From: Pseudomonadota bacterium
GTDB taxonomy: Bacteria; Desulfobacterota; Syntrophorhabdia; Syntrophorhabdales; Syntrophorhabdaceae
NCBI GenBank assembly: GCA_026388275.1
Contig: JAPLKB010000003.1
Span: 1 to 49,448, forward strand
DNA: 49,448 nt
Direction of reading: 5' to 3'
In this document: piece after piece, positions 1-8,652 of the stretch
Numbering within the stretch: position 1 is the first letter of the stretch
How the letters are laid out: every line of letters begins with the position of its first letter
Made by a program: the position numbers and the translations under genes
The notes under the pieces: model-generated
The model's input: the letters and a program-made list of their open reading frames with translations, nothing else
Database searches by the model: none
What the model was told of the DNA's origin: nothing

Positions 1-81
1 GCCGTTATTGCTGCAATGAGAAAATTGCTTCTTATCGCACATGCTGTATATAAGGGTAAAGTACCATATCGTGATGTATGA
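1..81 (+). CDS. IS110-family transposase, C-terminal fragment (cut by window edge)
   Basis: The first frame is open from base 1 to a TGA at 79-81 and reads AVIAAMRKLLLIAHAVYKGK followed by VPYRDV. This resembles the last residues of IS110/IS1111-type transposases, which commonly end in an A-x-x-RKLL-x-IA-x-x-x-x(K) stretch. The rest of the gene lies to the left of the window. It implies that an insertion sequence sits at the left border and that the right end of the element lies in the following non-coding bases. IS110 elements usually lack terminal inverted repeats, so the end cannot be set by eye. Only 26 residues are visible, so the family call rests on the C-terminal motif alone. Confidence 0.6.
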   Translation, partial: AVIAAMRKLLLIAHAVYKGKVPYRDV

Positions 82-402
82 TAAAAAAACTAAAAAAGGA
101 GAGTTTTGGGCTTGACATTAATGACAGTATCTGACCCCTTTATATTTTCTGTTTTCCCTCCAGGATTGGAAGAACTTCGGTCCTGAACAGGAGGGCCCAC
201 GAAGTCTCAAGTCGACTGCGCAATGAGGGGGACATCTGCGTTTCTACTCCGAATAGTTTTTGTTGTGGTGATGTTTTCTTATACATGCAATACTTTCACA
301 TTGTATACAATTTAATACAATAAATATTTGGGAGTTACTTCTCAGGAATCAGTTTTTAAGGAACGTCCCATCCATATTCGTCACACCGATAAAACATTAT
401 TC
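82..402. other. Gene-free stretch containing the presumed IS110 right end
   Basis: No convincing ORF is seen. The first part, just after the transposase stop, should hold the IS right end. Around 300-322 there is an AT-rich stretch with the palindrome TTGTATACAA and a nearby repeat of ATACAAT. No terminator or promoter could be assigned with confidence. Confidence 0.4.
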
Positions 403-756
403 TTATTTGAAAAGAGGGATATTCTTACCTATTTTTGTAACTTCCAGTTTTTCTTTTCCCACTCTCAAATAATCTCCCTCGCAAAGCTTTCGCTTATTAG
501 GAAATACAAGTTGATGTGGCGCAATCCGTGACAAGTCTATTCTGATTGGGCGAAGGGAAGGATTACCCGATCTCGTTTCCTGATAAGCCACCACGGTATC
601 CACACTTACGAGGCGATCTTGGACTAATTCTCGGTTTACGATTCTTATCATTCCTTCATCGATGTACAACCATTCGCTATTCTTGTCCAGAGGCATACAA
701 GTCGCCCAAAAGACAAAGATACATATTATAGTCTGAACAAACACAGATGGTTTCAT
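403..756 (-). CDS. Hypothetical secreted or membrane-anchored protein, 117 aa
   Basis: Not recognised. The N-terminus (MKPSV then a hydrophobic run to about residue 20, ending WATCM) looks like a signal peptide or membrane anchor; the Cys at 20 is not in a good lipobox because Trp-Ala-Thr precede it. The remaining ~95 residues are polar and mixed charge, with no motif I know. A GGGAGG lies about 7 bases before the ATG, which supports this start. It is the last of three leftward genes with good ribosome-binding sites, 57 bases after the preceding 130-residue gene, so the two may be co-transcribed. Location beside an IS end suggests accessory DNA. Confidence 0.5.
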   Translation of the reverse strand: MKPSVFVQTIICIFVFWATCMPLDKNSEWLYIDEGMIRIVNRELVQDRLVSVDTVVAYQETRSGNPSLRPIRIDLSRIAPHQLVFPNKRKLCEGDYLRVGKEKLEVTKIGKNIPLFK

Positions 757-813
757 TGGTTGTCCTCCCTAAGAACTTGGATGTATCAACGTGGCCTGAC
801 ATAGACGATATCG

Positions 814-1206
814 CTATATTAGAGTGATAGACAGGTCGACACCATACTTGTTTTTGATCTGATATGACGCGGCACGCATTTGTTTATCTGCTCTTAACAG
901 AGCAACAAATGGATTCGTGATTGGGTACCATTCATCATTATAGAGTATACCTTTTAGTGCTGGAGGAATGCCTGCCGTTGCCAAAGTCATAGAGTATAGG
1001 CAATATTTCTCGGCTTCATTCAACCTTCCTATCCTATCTGTCGCACGGTCACGAGGAATTCCCCCACGAACCAATACTTCGAACGCTTTTCTATTGAGAT
1101 TGTCCTTTTCTGAATCAGTCATGCGTAAGAACATATATTTCGCTATTAAAGCACTTTGAACAGCACCATATTTATCAGTTCCTGTGAGCCAACTTACTAT
1201 TCCCAT
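814..1206 (-). CDS. Hypothetical protein, 130 aa
   Basis: Not recognised. The protein is soluble-looking and mostly helical in character, with a hydrophobic patch near residues 70-85 (YSMTLATAGIPPALKGILYN). No signal peptide or catalytic motif is visible. AGGAGG stands about 8 bases before the ATG, a strong start. It precedes the 117-residue gene on the same strand by 57 bases. An ORF on the opposite strand inside it lacks a ribosome-binding site and is taken as a shadow. Confidence 0.5.
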   Translation of the reverse strand: MGIVSWLTGTDKYGAVQSALIAKYMFLRMTDSEKDNLNRKAFEVLVRGGIPRDRATDRIGRLNEAEKYCLYSMTLATAGIPPALKGILYNDEWYPITNPFVALLRADKQMRAASYQIKNKYGVDLSITLI

Positions 1207-1610
1207 AGTTATACCCTCCTTGTTTAATTATTGTTCAAAAAGGCGCTTGATGCATACCTTACTCTTTTAACCTCATTTTATGACTCATCAATACATGGAC
1301 AACAATTGCCAGTTGAAACAATTGATACTGTTGGAGTTCAGCGGATGCCAAAAGCGAAGCTTTTAGCGTTTCACTGGAATGACCTGTTAGAAATGACCTA
1401 TGGAGGGTTTTCAATGAAACTCTTGGCAAGACCATTTCCCGTGATATAGGAACTTGGAATTCCAACATATTGTCTCCCTTTTGTTTTCAGCCATTCTTTG
1501 GAGGTATCGACCAAACACTGCGATAGCTCCTTTGACTTGGGATATTTCTTACATCGCACGTCAAGTAGAACATGAGGATCACCCGCACGGCGAGCGGGAA
1601 GGGAGGTTGC
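1207..1610. other. Gene-poor interval
   Basis: Several short ORFs on both strands cross this stretch but none has a credible ribosome-binding site together with protein-like composition. It may contain decayed coding sequence. No strong hairpin, terminator or promoter was picked out. Confidence 0.3.
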
Positions 1611-1847
1611 ATGAAAACTAAACGTACTAAACTCGACATTCTTCCGCGTCGGGTGCATTCTGTGGTTATGTGGGGTTTGCTCATTTTACTTTTATATTCT
1701 TCATATTATTGTTTCTGGCATTTTCCATTATTGGTACATACAAAGCACGGGGCAGCATTAGCGTTTTGTGTTGTTTTGTTTACCCTGTTTGTCTTTGGGT
1801 GTTTGTTCGTCTGGTTGCTTTATTGGATTGAGTATATCGGCTTTTGA
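1611..1847 (+). CDS. Possible small two-helix membrane protein, 78 aa
   Basis: The ATG at 1611 is preceded by GGGAGG at a 4-base spacing; longer in-frame starts lack this. The product begins with a basic stretch (MKTKRTKLDILPRR) followed by two hydrophobic segments, about residues 19-34 and 43-69, and would be a small inner-membrane protein. Its last 90 bases overlap the 3' end of the leftward 168-residue gene, so the two converge and overlap in opposite strands. Hydrophobic composition can arise by chance opposite a charged coding tail (the facing gene ends in K/Q/D-rich residues), so this call is tentative. Confidence 0.35.
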   Translation: MKTKRTKLDILPRRVHSVVMWGLLILLLYSSYYCFWHFPLLVHTKHGAALAFCVVLFTLFVFGCLFVWLLYWIEYIGF

Positions 1848-2264
1848 GATCGAGGGGATTGGCAACTTCACGTTCTCGGTGCCTTGCTTGGCATCTCTCT
1901 CGGCTTTGGCCTCATCGTGTTCCTTAATATGGTTCGCTATTATATCCAAGGAGGTTTTTGATTCCAATGGTTTCCACTGAGGCAAAAGCCAACCCAAGAA
2001 AATGCCCCCTATCATTGCAAATAGGATTAGGTATTGTGGAAAATTCTGGATTTTTTCTACTCGGCACTTCAACTCGTGATCGAGAAGAATATAGGCGGGT
2101 GATTTAATGTCGTCTGCGTTTAAATATTCGGAAAGTTTTTCAGCGATTTCTTTTGTTGACATGCGTTTTCGCTTGGATGCCTTTTGTGTCGGGTCTATTG
2201 CTTCATTCCATGCCTTCGTAAATTCTTCATCGTGTTTTTCTTGCTTACTTTTAAAGAAGCGCAT
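1758..2264 (-). CDS. Hypothetical membrane-anchored protein, 168 aa
   Basis: Not recognised. A charged N-terminal half (residues 1-72) is followed by one transmembrane segment (about 75-93, YLILFAMIGGIFLGWLLPQW) and a charged tail that becomes low-complexity K/Q/P/N-rich (PDEQTPKDKQGKQNNTKR). The ATG is preceded by AAGGGG at a 6-base spacing. The layout suggests a single-span membrane protein with hydrophilic domains on both sides. It is the first of three leftward unknown genes next to an IS110 end. A plus-strand ORF overlaps its 3' end. Confidence 0.5.
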   Translation of the reverse strand: MRFFKSKQEKHDEEFTKAWNEAIDPTQKASKRKRMSTKEIAEKLSEYLNADDIKSPAYILLDHELKCRVEKIQNFPQYLILFAMIGGIFLGWLLPQWKPLESKTSLDIIANHIKEHDEAKAERDAKQGTENVKLPIPSISKADILNPIKQPDEQTPKDKQGKQNNTKR

Positions 2265-2666
2265 GATTACCCCTTATAGTAGTTATTTATTTTCACATAA
2301 CAATTAACTATACGCCTTTGTTGCAACACATCCCAATGTCTCTTCACTGGCACCATATATCCAGCTCCACGGTCTGGACATATGGCAAAACATAAAATTC
2401 CTTTTTATCTATCCTGGAGGTCTCAATACCGTTTTTTGGTTTGCCCATCACACGGGCAAAATGATTGTTGTATAAACATTAAAACACATTGCAAAATCTG
2501 AACCGATTGACCCCCGTCATATTGTCACTTTTTTATTTTATTTTCCTGCAATTACAGAAAGTTGTCAAGCAATATTATGACCAAACAATTAAATTGCGAT
2601 TAATAAATAATAAATATGACTAATGGCTTGACATACTCCTTCGAACATGAAAATTAGAACATTCTT
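2265..2666. other. Gene-free stretch with two inverted repeats
   Basis: No supported gene. Two inverted repeats are visible: CCATATATCCAG (2353-2364) with CTGGACATATGG (2374-2385), one mismatch in 12; and TTTGCCC (2440-2446) with GGGCAAA (2454-2460). Neither is followed by a clean T-run on either strand, so neither is called as a terminator. The remainder is AT-rich. Confidence 0.4.
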
Positions 2667-2670
2667 TTTT

Positions 2671-2861
2671 ATTCCGGATTCGCATCAGCGTGAAGGCTGA
2701 TCGAATCCGGATTGAGTGGGCGACGGCATGGCGGGGATGTTCAGATTTGGATGGGCTGTGAGCTTTGCAGGCCGTAATCGTACTGAACGTACGATGGAGG
2801 ATCGCAAGGCGAAGCAGACCGCCGAAGATGGACATCCCCGCCATGCCGTCGCCCGACCAAG
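2671..2861. repeat. Dispersed structured repeat, copy 1
   Basis: Three nested or adjacent pairings are visible. Hairpin I joins TCCGGATTCG (2673-2682) to CGAATCCGGA (2702-2711) with inner arms ATCAGC/GCTGAT. A perfect 23-base inverted repeat joins 2718-2740 to 2832-2854 and encloses the rest. Inside it, ATCGTAC (2777-2783) pairs with GTACGAT (2789-2795) around a 5-base loop, followed by GGAGGATCGCAAGGCGAAGC. A related copy lies at 8427-8652 and a more distant relative at 49222-49340. Short ORFs read through it on both strands and are not genes. Confidence 0.75.
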
Positions 2862-2999
2862 TGAAAATCTGAAAAGAAATGCATCTACAAATCTTGCATC
2901 TGTTAACTTTTTTCCTTTTAAAGATAACTGCGTAATGGTAAAATATCTCCTTTAAAATCAGCACATTTTATGGTAATGTGTTTTCTTGCGGAGTTTACT

Positions 3000-3317
3000 A
3001 TGGTTGGTATTGATATAATTGAAGTTATACGAATGAAAAACATAATTGACAGGCACGGCGACAGATTCCTTAATAAGGTATTCACCGATGACGAGATTCG
3101 ATACGCCGGCAGCAAACACAGGATCTCCGAGTCGCTTGCCGGACGGTTTGCCGCCAAAGAGGCGTTTATAAAAGCTATCGGCAGAAAGGTGCCCTGGAAA
3201 AGCATTAACGTTTTGCAGTCCCAGGGGAAACCGTACATCGAATACCTCGGGGAACGATATGATGGGGTAAGTATTTCACATGAACGGGCATATGCAGTAT
3301 CAGTAGTGGTAATCTGA
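3000..3317 (+). CDS. acpS: Holo-[acyl-carrier-protein] synthase AcpS
   Basis: AcpS transfers 4'-phosphopantetheine from CoA to the serine of apo-ACP in the cytoplasm, activating it for fatty acid synthesis. The product starts MVGIDIIEVIRMKNII, the usual N-terminal strand carrying the Mg-binding Asp, and has the second signature FAAKEAFIKAIG (about residues 52-63) with the conserved Glu and Lys, plus the C-terminal SISHERAYAVSVVVI. At 105 residues it is a little shorter than the common ~120. An upstream in-frame ATG at 2970 would add ten residues absent from the family; the ATG at 3000, with GCGGAG six bases before it, is preferred. It is followed after 15 bases by nnr, a common pairing in deltaproteobacteria, often with tsaE as here. 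Confidence 0.93.
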   Translation: MVGIDIIEVIRMKNIIDRHGDRFLNKVFTDDEIRYAGSKHRISESLAGRFAAKEAFIKAIGRKVPWKSINVLQSQGKPYIEYLGERYDGVSISHERAYAVSVVVI

Positions 3318-3332
3318 TAAGGGAGTAAATAT

Positions 3333-4907
3333 ATGAAAGTGCTGACGCCTGAACGGATGGCAAAATATGATGAGTATGCAATAAAAACCTGGGGCATTCC
3401 CTCGGCAGTGCTTATGGAAAATGCAGGCCGTAATATGTACAGACTTATGAAAGAGCGCTACCTTGAGGGTAAACACCGCATTGCTATTTTCTGCGGAAGA
3501 GGAAATAACGGCGGTGACGGTTTTGTAATCGCCCGGTATGCACTTGAAGCCGGCTATAATGTCAGAGTTTTTATTCTTTGTAAAAAAAAGGATCTTCAAA
3601 GCGATGCTGCTTTAAATATGGGATTATACGCATCAATAGGCGGAAACATTGTTGAGATAGATGATACATTTGCCCTGGTAAAAAGAGGCATACAACATGC
3701 CGATATTATTATAGATGCAATTTTCGGAACAGGGCTTTCAAAGCCGGTAACAGGCAGGGAAAAAGCAGTCATAGAACAAATCAACGAATCGGGCAAGCCT
3801 GTCATAGCCGTTGATATCCCGTCAGGTATTGACGGAAAGACCGGTGCTCCTCTTGGATGTGCAGTCAGGGCAATTCATACATTCACATTCGCTTACCCGA
3901 AAATAGGACAGATACTTTACCCGGGCGCATATCATACCGGCAAATTAACAATAATCGACATATCAATACCATCCTTTATAGAGAAAAAAATAGGCTTTGA
4001 CGGATATATTATTGACGGAGCAATGTTAAAAAATGCACTGAAAGAAAGAAATCCCTGGTCACACAAAGGAACTTACGGTCATGCAGTTGTAATCGCCGGC
4101 TCTCCTGGAAAGACAGGCGCAGCGCATATGGCTTCAATGGCTGCCTTAAAGATAGGTGCAGGCCTTGTCACGCTTATTATTCCTGAAAGCTTGAATAACA
4201 TAATGGAAGTCAAACTTACAGAGGTAATGACATACCCTGTGGCAGATAATGGTACCGGATGTTTTGCACTCTCTTCCTATGACCGGATAAAAGCTTTTGT
4301 GGAAGACAAGGATGTAATAATCATTGGTCCCGGACTTTCTCAGAATCAGGAAACAATGGAGCTTGTAAGAAAACTCTATGTGAATATAGATAAGCCCTTT
4401 ATCGTTGATGCCGACGGGATAAACGCCTTTCAGGGTTATGTTGGCATTATAGGCAAGGCAAAAAGAAATGCTGTGTTTACCCCTCATCCAGGCGAGCTTG
4501 CACGCCTTACCGGGCTTTCAACAAAGGAGATAAATGAGGATAGAATCGGAGCCGGCAGGCAATTCGTCAAAGAAACAGGGATTAACCTTGTTTTAAAGGG
4601 CGCCCGGACAGTTGTCTTCAGCGCCACCGGCGACATTTTTATAAATCCTACAGGAAATCCGGCTCTGGCAAAAGGCGGGAGCGGAGACATATTGACCGGC
4701 TTCATCGGGGGATGTGCTTCACAGGGTTGTTCCCTTGTGGAATCTTCCATTGCAGGCGTATACCTCCACGGTTATCTGGCAGATGACTGGGTTGTGGCTA
4801 GTACGGATATGGACCTCATTGCAGGCGACCTCCTTGCCGGTCTGGGTAAGGCCATACAGGATATACGGGATGGAAGAGAAAGAGTTTATATCGAAAAGTC
4901 CCTCTGA
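3333..4907 (+). CDS. nnr: Bifunctional NAD(P)H-hydrate epimerase / ADP-dependent dehydratase
   Basis: This enzyme repairs damaged NAD(P)H: the N-terminal YjeF_N domain interconverts R- and S-NAD(P)HX and the C-terminal ribokinase-like domain dehydrates the S form using ADP. The 524-residue length fits the fused form. Visible motifs are GRGNNGGDG (55-63) and the DAIFGTGLSKPV stretch of the epimerase, then the start of the second domain (WSHKGTYGHAVVIAGSPGKTGAA), GPGLSQ, and KGGSGDILTGF (447-457), the nucleotide-binding and catalytic-base loop. The start ATG has AAGGGAG nearby. The 3' end overlaps tsaE by 38 bases, so the two are probably translationally coupled. Confidence 0.95.
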   Translation: MKVLTPERMAKYDEYAIKTWGIPSAVLMENAGRNMYRLMKERYLEGKHRIAIFCGRGNNGGDGFVIARYALEAGYNVRVFILCKKKDLQSDAALNMGLYASIGGNIVEIDDTFALVKRGIQHADIIIDAIFGTGLSKPVTGREKAVIEQINESGKPVIAVDIPSGIDGKTGAPLGCAVRAIHTFTFAYPKIGQILYPGAYHTGKLTIIDISIPSFIEKKIGFDGYIIDGAMLKNALKERNPWSHKGTYGHAVVIAGSPGKTGAAHMASMAALKIGAGLVTLIIPESLNNIMEVKLTEVMTYPVADNGTGCFALSSYDRIKAFVEDKDVIIIGPGLSQNQETMELVRKLYVNIDKPFIVDADGINAFQGYVGIIGKAKRNAVFTPHPGELARLTGLSTKEINEDRIGAGRQFVKETGINLVLKGARTVVFSATGDIFINPTGNPALAKGGSGDILTGFIGGCASQGCSLVESSIAGVYLHGYLADDWVVASTDMDLIAGDLLAGLGKAIQDIRDGRERVYIEKSL

Positions 4908-5286
4908 TACATGGGATATAGGAGAGATACTCGGGAAAATTGCAAAAAAAGGTGACCTCTATACGCTCTACGGTGAGCTTGGCGCAGGAAAGACCCAACT
5001 TGTAAAAGGTGTGGCAAGGGGCATCGGGGTAAAAGACTGGCAGTACGTAGTAAGCCCCTCCTTTACAATTATGAATATTTACGAGGGGAACCTTAACCTT
5101 TGCCATGTAGACCTTTACAGGATTGATGGGAATGAAGTTGAGGGTTTTGCACTGGAAGAGTTTCTTCAAGAGGGTATAGTTGTGGTAGAATGGGCACAAA
5201 GAGCATCATGGCAGGATGGAGTAATCAGGGTAAAAATTGAAGTAGTAAGTGAGGAAGAAAGAAGAATTACAGTAAACAGACCATGA
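4870..5286 (+). CDS. tsaE: tRNA threonylcarbamoyladenosine biosynthesis ATPase TsaE
   Basis: TsaE is the P-loop ATPase that, with TsaB and TsaD, makes the t6A modification at position 37 of ANN-decoding tRNAs. The Walker A GELGAGKT is at residues 35-42, with SPSFTIMNIY, HVDLYRID and the C-terminal VVVEWAQR typical of the family. The frame is open much further upstream, to 4714, but that part lies inside nnr and gives non-family sequence; starting at ATG 4870 gives 138 residues, the usual size. It overlaps the end of nnr by 38 bases. tsaB and tsaD are not in the window. Confidence 0.93.
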   Translation: MEEKEFISKSPSDTWDIGEILGKIAKKGDLYTLYGELGAGKTQLVKGVARGIGVKDWQYVVSPSFTIMNIYEGNLNLCHVDLYRIDGNEVEGFALEEFLQEGIVVVEWAQRASWQDGVIRVKIEVVSEEERRITVNRP

Positions 5287-5338
5287 AAGGTTTTGTGTAT
5301 AGAATAATCTGCGATTGCGAAAGATGGAGGAGGTGTAA

Positions 5339-6577
5339 ATGCTTGTCGTACAAAAGTATGGAGGAACATCAGTTGCAGACATTGAAAGAATAAGTAATGT
5401 AGCCAAACGTGTTATTAAATACCGGAAGGAAGGCAACGATATTGTTGTTGTTGTTTCAGCTATGTCCGGTGAAACTGACAAATTGCTCAATCTGGCGAGC
5501 AGTATAAGCAAAAACCCTGATGAAAGGGAAGTCGATGTATTAATTTCCACAGGCGAGCAGGTGACATCAGCTCTTCTTGCCATTACATTGAAAGAAATGC
5601 TATGCGATGCTGTTTCAATACTCGGCCACCAGGTAAAAATAGTAACAGACTCAAGCTATACCAAGGCAAGGATATCTCGTATTGAAAAGGATCTGATCAT
5701 GTCTGAGATAGGCAAGGGGAAAGTTATTGTTGTCCCCGGCTTTCAGGGAGTTGATGAAAATGGCAACATTACAACGCTCGGCAGAGGAGGCTCGGATACA
5801 TCGGCAGTAGCTCTGGCTGCAGCACTGAATGCCGATTTGTGTGAAATTTATACGGATGTTGACGGTGTATACACAACAGACCCGAATATATGCGACCGCG
5901 CGAGAAGACTTGACAGGGTATCCTATGAAGAGATGCTTGAGATGGCAAGTCTTGGAGCCAAGGTACTGCAGATAAGATCTGTTGAATTTGCCATGAGATA
6001 CAATGTGCCAATTCTTGTAAAGTCTTCCTTCACAGACGGTGAGGGAACATTAGTATGTAAGGAGGTGTCGGACATGGAAAAAATGGAAGTTACAGGTGTT
6101 ACTCATAACAAGAACGAAGTAAAAATAACTGTGAGCAAGGTGCCGGATATGCCGGGAGTAGCATCAAAGGTATTCACCGCCCTCTCTGATGCAAACGTTG
6201 TTGTTGATGTGATAGTTCAGAACGTAAGCCGGGATAATTGTACAGACATTACCTTTACGGTTGCAAAGGCCGATGGAAGAAAAGCCTTTAAGCTTATGGA
6301 AGAGGTGGCAACAAAAATCGGCGCAGAAAAGGTATCGCTCGACGAAGATATAGCCAAGGTGTCCATTATCGGGCTTGGTATGAGGTCTCACGCCGGGATA
6401 GCATCGAAAATGTTCTCTGTCCTTGCAAAAGAGGGAATAAATATTGAGGCAATAACAACATCGGAGATCAAGATCTCCTGTGTAGTAGAAGGGAAATATG
6501 GAGAACTCGCTGTGCGGGCTCTTCATAAAGCATTCGGGCTTGATTCCGAACCGGTGGAGGAAAAGCTTGAGGGTTGA
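5339..6577 (+). CDS. lysC: Aspartate kinase
   Basis: Catalyses the first step of the aspartate pathway (lysine, threonine, methionine, and the homoserine branch). The 412-residue length fits the monofunctional, feedback-regulated class. Residues 1-240 form the amino-acid-kinase domain, with VQKYGGTSV at 4-12, the [16 protein letters not shown] stretch and [14 protein letters not shown]. The C-terminal third carries two ACT domains (one opening at about [20 protein letters not shown], the second at [20 protein letters not shown]), which normally bind lysine or threonine. An ATG following GGAGGAGG gives a clear start. The 3' end overlaps cimA by 11 bases, placing isoleucine synthesis in the same operon. 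Confidence 0.96.
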   Translation: MLVVQKYGGTSVADIERISNVAKRVIKYRKEGNDIVVVVSAMSGETDKLLNLASSISKNPDEREVDVLISTGEQVTSALLAITLKEMLCDAVSILGHQVKIVTDSSYTKARISRIEKDLIMSEIGKGKVIVVPGFQGVDENGNITTLGRGGSDTSAVALAAALNADLCEIYTDVDGVYTTDPNICDRARRLDRVSYEEMLEMASLGAKVLQIRSVEFAMRYNVPILVKSSFTDGEGTLVCKEVSDMEKMEVTGVTHNKNEVKITVSKVPDMPGVASKVFTALSDANVVVDVIVQNVSRDNCTDITFTVAKADGRKAFKLMEEVATKIGAEKVSLDEDIAKVSIIGLGMRSHAGIASKMFSVLAKEGINIEAITTSEIKISCVVEGKYGELAVRALHKAFGLDSEPVEEKLEG

Positions 6578-8132
6578 ATTCTACGATACCACATTACGCG
6601 ACGGGGCACAGTCGGAAGATATAGCATTCTCTCTGAATGACAAACTCAGGATTTCCGAGAAGCTTGACGAATTCGGGATGCACTATATTGAAGGAGGTTG
6701 GCCGGGATCAAACCCTAAAGACCTTCAATACTTCAAAGAGGTTAAGAAGCTTCATCTTAAGAATTCTAAAATAGTAGCCTTCAGCAGTACAATGAAACTC
6801 CATTCAGACCCTGACGAAGATGAGATTATAAAGGCTATACTCGATGCAGACACTAAATATGTGACGATAGTCGGGAAAAGCTGGGATCTTCACGTAAAGG
6901 ATGCACTCAAAGTTACTCTTGATACAAACCTTAAGATGATTGATAAAACAATAAAATATCTGAAAAAGCACGGCAAAACTGTCTTCTTTGATGCAGAGCA
7001 TTTTTTTGATGGTTACAAAAAAAACAACGTGTATGCAAAAAAGGTCATTAAAACTGCGGAATATGCCGGAGCCGATGCAATTGTCCTGTGTGATACAAAC
7101 GGCGGGAGTATGCCTTATGAAATTTACGACACAGTCCTGAAGGTACGGAAGACAACGGATATACAACTTGGCATTCATACCCATAACGACACTGAAATGG
7201 CTGTTGCAAATACATTGATGGCAGTTAAAGCAGGGTGTTCACATATCCAGGGCACAATCAACGGATATGGAGAACGTTGCGGAAATGCAAACCTCTGTTC
7301 TATCATCCCTAACATTATCCTGAAAATGAATCATACAGGGATTCCAAGGGAGAAAGTTACACATTTGAGGGATTTGAGTCTATATGTTGATGAAATGGCA
7401 AATTTTAAACCGGATAAACACAAACCCTATGTCGGCAATAGCGCCTTTGCACATAAGGGAGGTATCCATGTCAGCGCAATACGGAAAAATGCCGAAACGT
7501 ATGAACATATAAAACCGGAGTTGGTAGGCAATACACAGAGAGTCCTTATATCTGATCTTTCCGGAGAAAGCAGCATCCTGTATAAAGCAAAAGAATTTAA
7601 CATCGATATTGAAAAAGACAGGAAACTGGTCAAAGACGTGGTAAAGAAGGTAAAAGACCTTGAGATGTACGGATATAAATTCGAAGGAGCAGAAGGCTCG
7701 CTTGAGCTTCTTATGAAAAAGGCCCTTGGTATTCACAAGAAGTTTTTTGACCTTATCGGTTTTAAGGTAATAATTGACAAAAAGGAAAAGGGGCACCCAG
7801 TTTCCGAGGCGACCATCATGGTAAAAGTCGGCGACAGGATAGAACATACTGCAGCACTTGGTAAAGGCCCTGTAAATGCTCTTGATGCTGCTTTGAGGAA
7901 AGCATTGTATAAGTTTTATCCCGTACTGAAGGAAATGGAACTGATAGATTATAAGGTAAGGGTATTAACAACACAAAATGGAACCGGCGCAGTAACAAGG
8001 GTGCTTATAGAAAGCAGTGACGGGAAACGTACCTGGAGCACCGTTGGTGTATCGGAAAACATTATTGAAGCAAGCTGGCGAGCACTTGTGGACAGCATTG
8101 ATTATAAACTGCTCATAGATGCTAACGAGTAA
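6567..8132 (+). CDS. cimA: (R)-citramalate synthase
   Basis: Condenses pyruvate and acetyl-CoA to (R)-citramalate, the threonine-independent entry to isoleucine. The first part is an HMGL-like TIM barrel opening with [30 protein letters not shown] and [11 protein letters not shown] carry the metal-binding and family residues. The last ~130 residues (from about [12 protein letters not shown]) are a LeuA-type regulatory domain. The frame is open to an ATG at 6498 inside lysC, but family sequence begins only at [11 protein letters not shown] at 6567 with GGAGG seven bases upstream (GTGGAGGAAAAGC) is the best start, giving 521 residues. Homocitrate or isopropylmalate synthase activity is less likely because of the sequence type, but substrate specificity is inferred. 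A second copy of the regulatory domain stands alone downstream. Confidence 0.88.
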   Translation: MRVEFYDTTLRDGAQSEDIAFSLNDKLRISEKLDEFGMHYIEGGWPGSNPKDLQYFKEVKKLHLKNSKIVAFSSTMKLHSDPDEDEIIKAILDADTKYVTIVGKSWDLHVKDALKVTLDTNLKMIDKTIKYLKKHGKTVFFDAEHFFDGYKKNNVYAKKVIKTAEYAGADAIVLCDTNGGSMPYEIYDTVLKVRKTTDIQLGIHTHNDTEMAVANTLMAVKAGCSHIQGTINGYGERCGNANLCSIIPNIILKMNHTGIPREKVTHLRDLSLYVDEMANFKPDKHKPYVGNSAFAHKGGIHVSAIRKNAETYEHIKPELVGNTQRVLISDLSGESSILYKAKEFNIDIEKDRKLVKDVVKKVKDLEMYGYKFEGAEGSLELLMKKALGIHKKFFDLIGFKVIIDKKEKGHPVSEATIMVKVGDRIEHTAALGKGPVNALDAALRKALYKFYPVLKEMELIDYKVRVLTTQNGTGAVTRVLIESSDGKRTWSTVGVSENIIEASWRALVDSIDYKLLIDANE

Positions 8133-8155
8133 GTTCGAGGCACCTGTTTGCCCGA

Positions 8156-8237
8156 GGGACGAAGGACGTTCAGTCGCTTATGCTCCTTCGGACGCAGGAC
8201 GTGAAAGCTTTTACGTCCGAGCGTAAGCGGACGTCCC
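8156..8237. repeat. Multi-stem structured element after cimA
   Basis: The sequence folds into concentric stems: outer GGGACG (8156-8161) with CGTCCC (8232-8237); middle CGCTTATGCTC (8175-8185) with GAGCGTAAGCG (8219-8229), one G-T pair; inner GGACGTGAAA (8197-8206) with TTTTACGTCC (8209-8218), one G-T pair. Partly repeated GCG-AACGTAAGTGAGCG-type units follow to about 8265. No T-run follows, so it is not a standard terminator. It differs from the repeat at 8427 just downstream. Confidence 0.6.
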
Positions 8238-8426
8238 AGCGAACGTAAGTGAGCGAACATCCCACGTTCATACAGGAAGTAAGGAGGGGGTAATATAAGC
8301 CCCTTGGTATTGTCAATAGTTGCATGAAAAATTGGTTCGCAAAATGAATATATACAAGCCTCTATAAGACAAAATAAGGGGGAGGCAGAAAATAAAATTG
8401 AAAATGAAGAAACTCACCCCCTTCTT

Positions 8427-8652
8427 TATTCCGGATTCACATAAGCGTATATGTGAATCCGGTTTGAGTGGGCAGCGGCATGTCGGGGATTTTGCAGATG
8501 TGGATGGGCTGTGAGATTTGCAGGCCGCAGACGTACTCAATGTACGTCGGAGGATCGCAAGGCGAAGCAGACCGCCGCAGATCAATATCCATCGCAAGGC
8601 GAAGCAGACCGCCGCAGATCAATATCCCCGAACATGCTGATGACCGACCAAG
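8427..8652. repeat. Dispersed structured repeat, copy 2
   Basis: Same order of elements as the copy at 2671-2861. Hairpin I: CCGGATTCACATA (8431-8443) pairs perfectly with TATGTGAATCCGG (8450-8462), with arms changed together relative to copy 1. The enclosing arms are 8470-8490 and 8624-8645, now imperfect. The inner hairpin is GACGTAC (8530-8536) with GTACGTC (8542-8548), again changed on both sides relative to ATCGTAC/GTACGAT in copy 1. An internal 37-base unit is duplicated. Short ORFs through this element are treated as spurious. Confidence 0.75.
8554..8627. repeat. Perfect 37-bp tandem duplication inside repeat copy 2
   Basis: Bases 8554-8590 and 8591-8627 are identical (each starts ATCGCAAGGCGAAGCAGACC and ends ATCAATATCC). 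Copy 1 of the repeat carries this segment only once, so the duplication is specific to copy 2. Confidence 0.9.

Noticed and set aside
1398-1658. 86-residue leftward ORF
   Set aside because: Protein-like in part, but no ribosome-binding site and it overlaps the start of the small membrane ORF; could be decayed coding sequence.
2620-2964. ORFs on both strands through the first structured repeat
   Set aside because: They exist only because the repeat is stop-poor; similar ORFs appear in the second copy, and their sequence is set by the repeat.
4714-4869. Longer N-terminus for TsaE
   Set aside because: Lies inside nnr and does not match the family; ATG 4870 gives the usual length.
6498-6566. 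Longer N-terminus for CimA from ATG 6498
   Set aside because: Lies inside lysC and does not match the family; TTG 6567 has the right spacing from GGAGG.
8554-8627. Two repeats of 37 bases as a CRISPR fragment
   Set aside because: Units are directly adjacent with no spacer and belong to a larger dispersed repeat; no cas genes.
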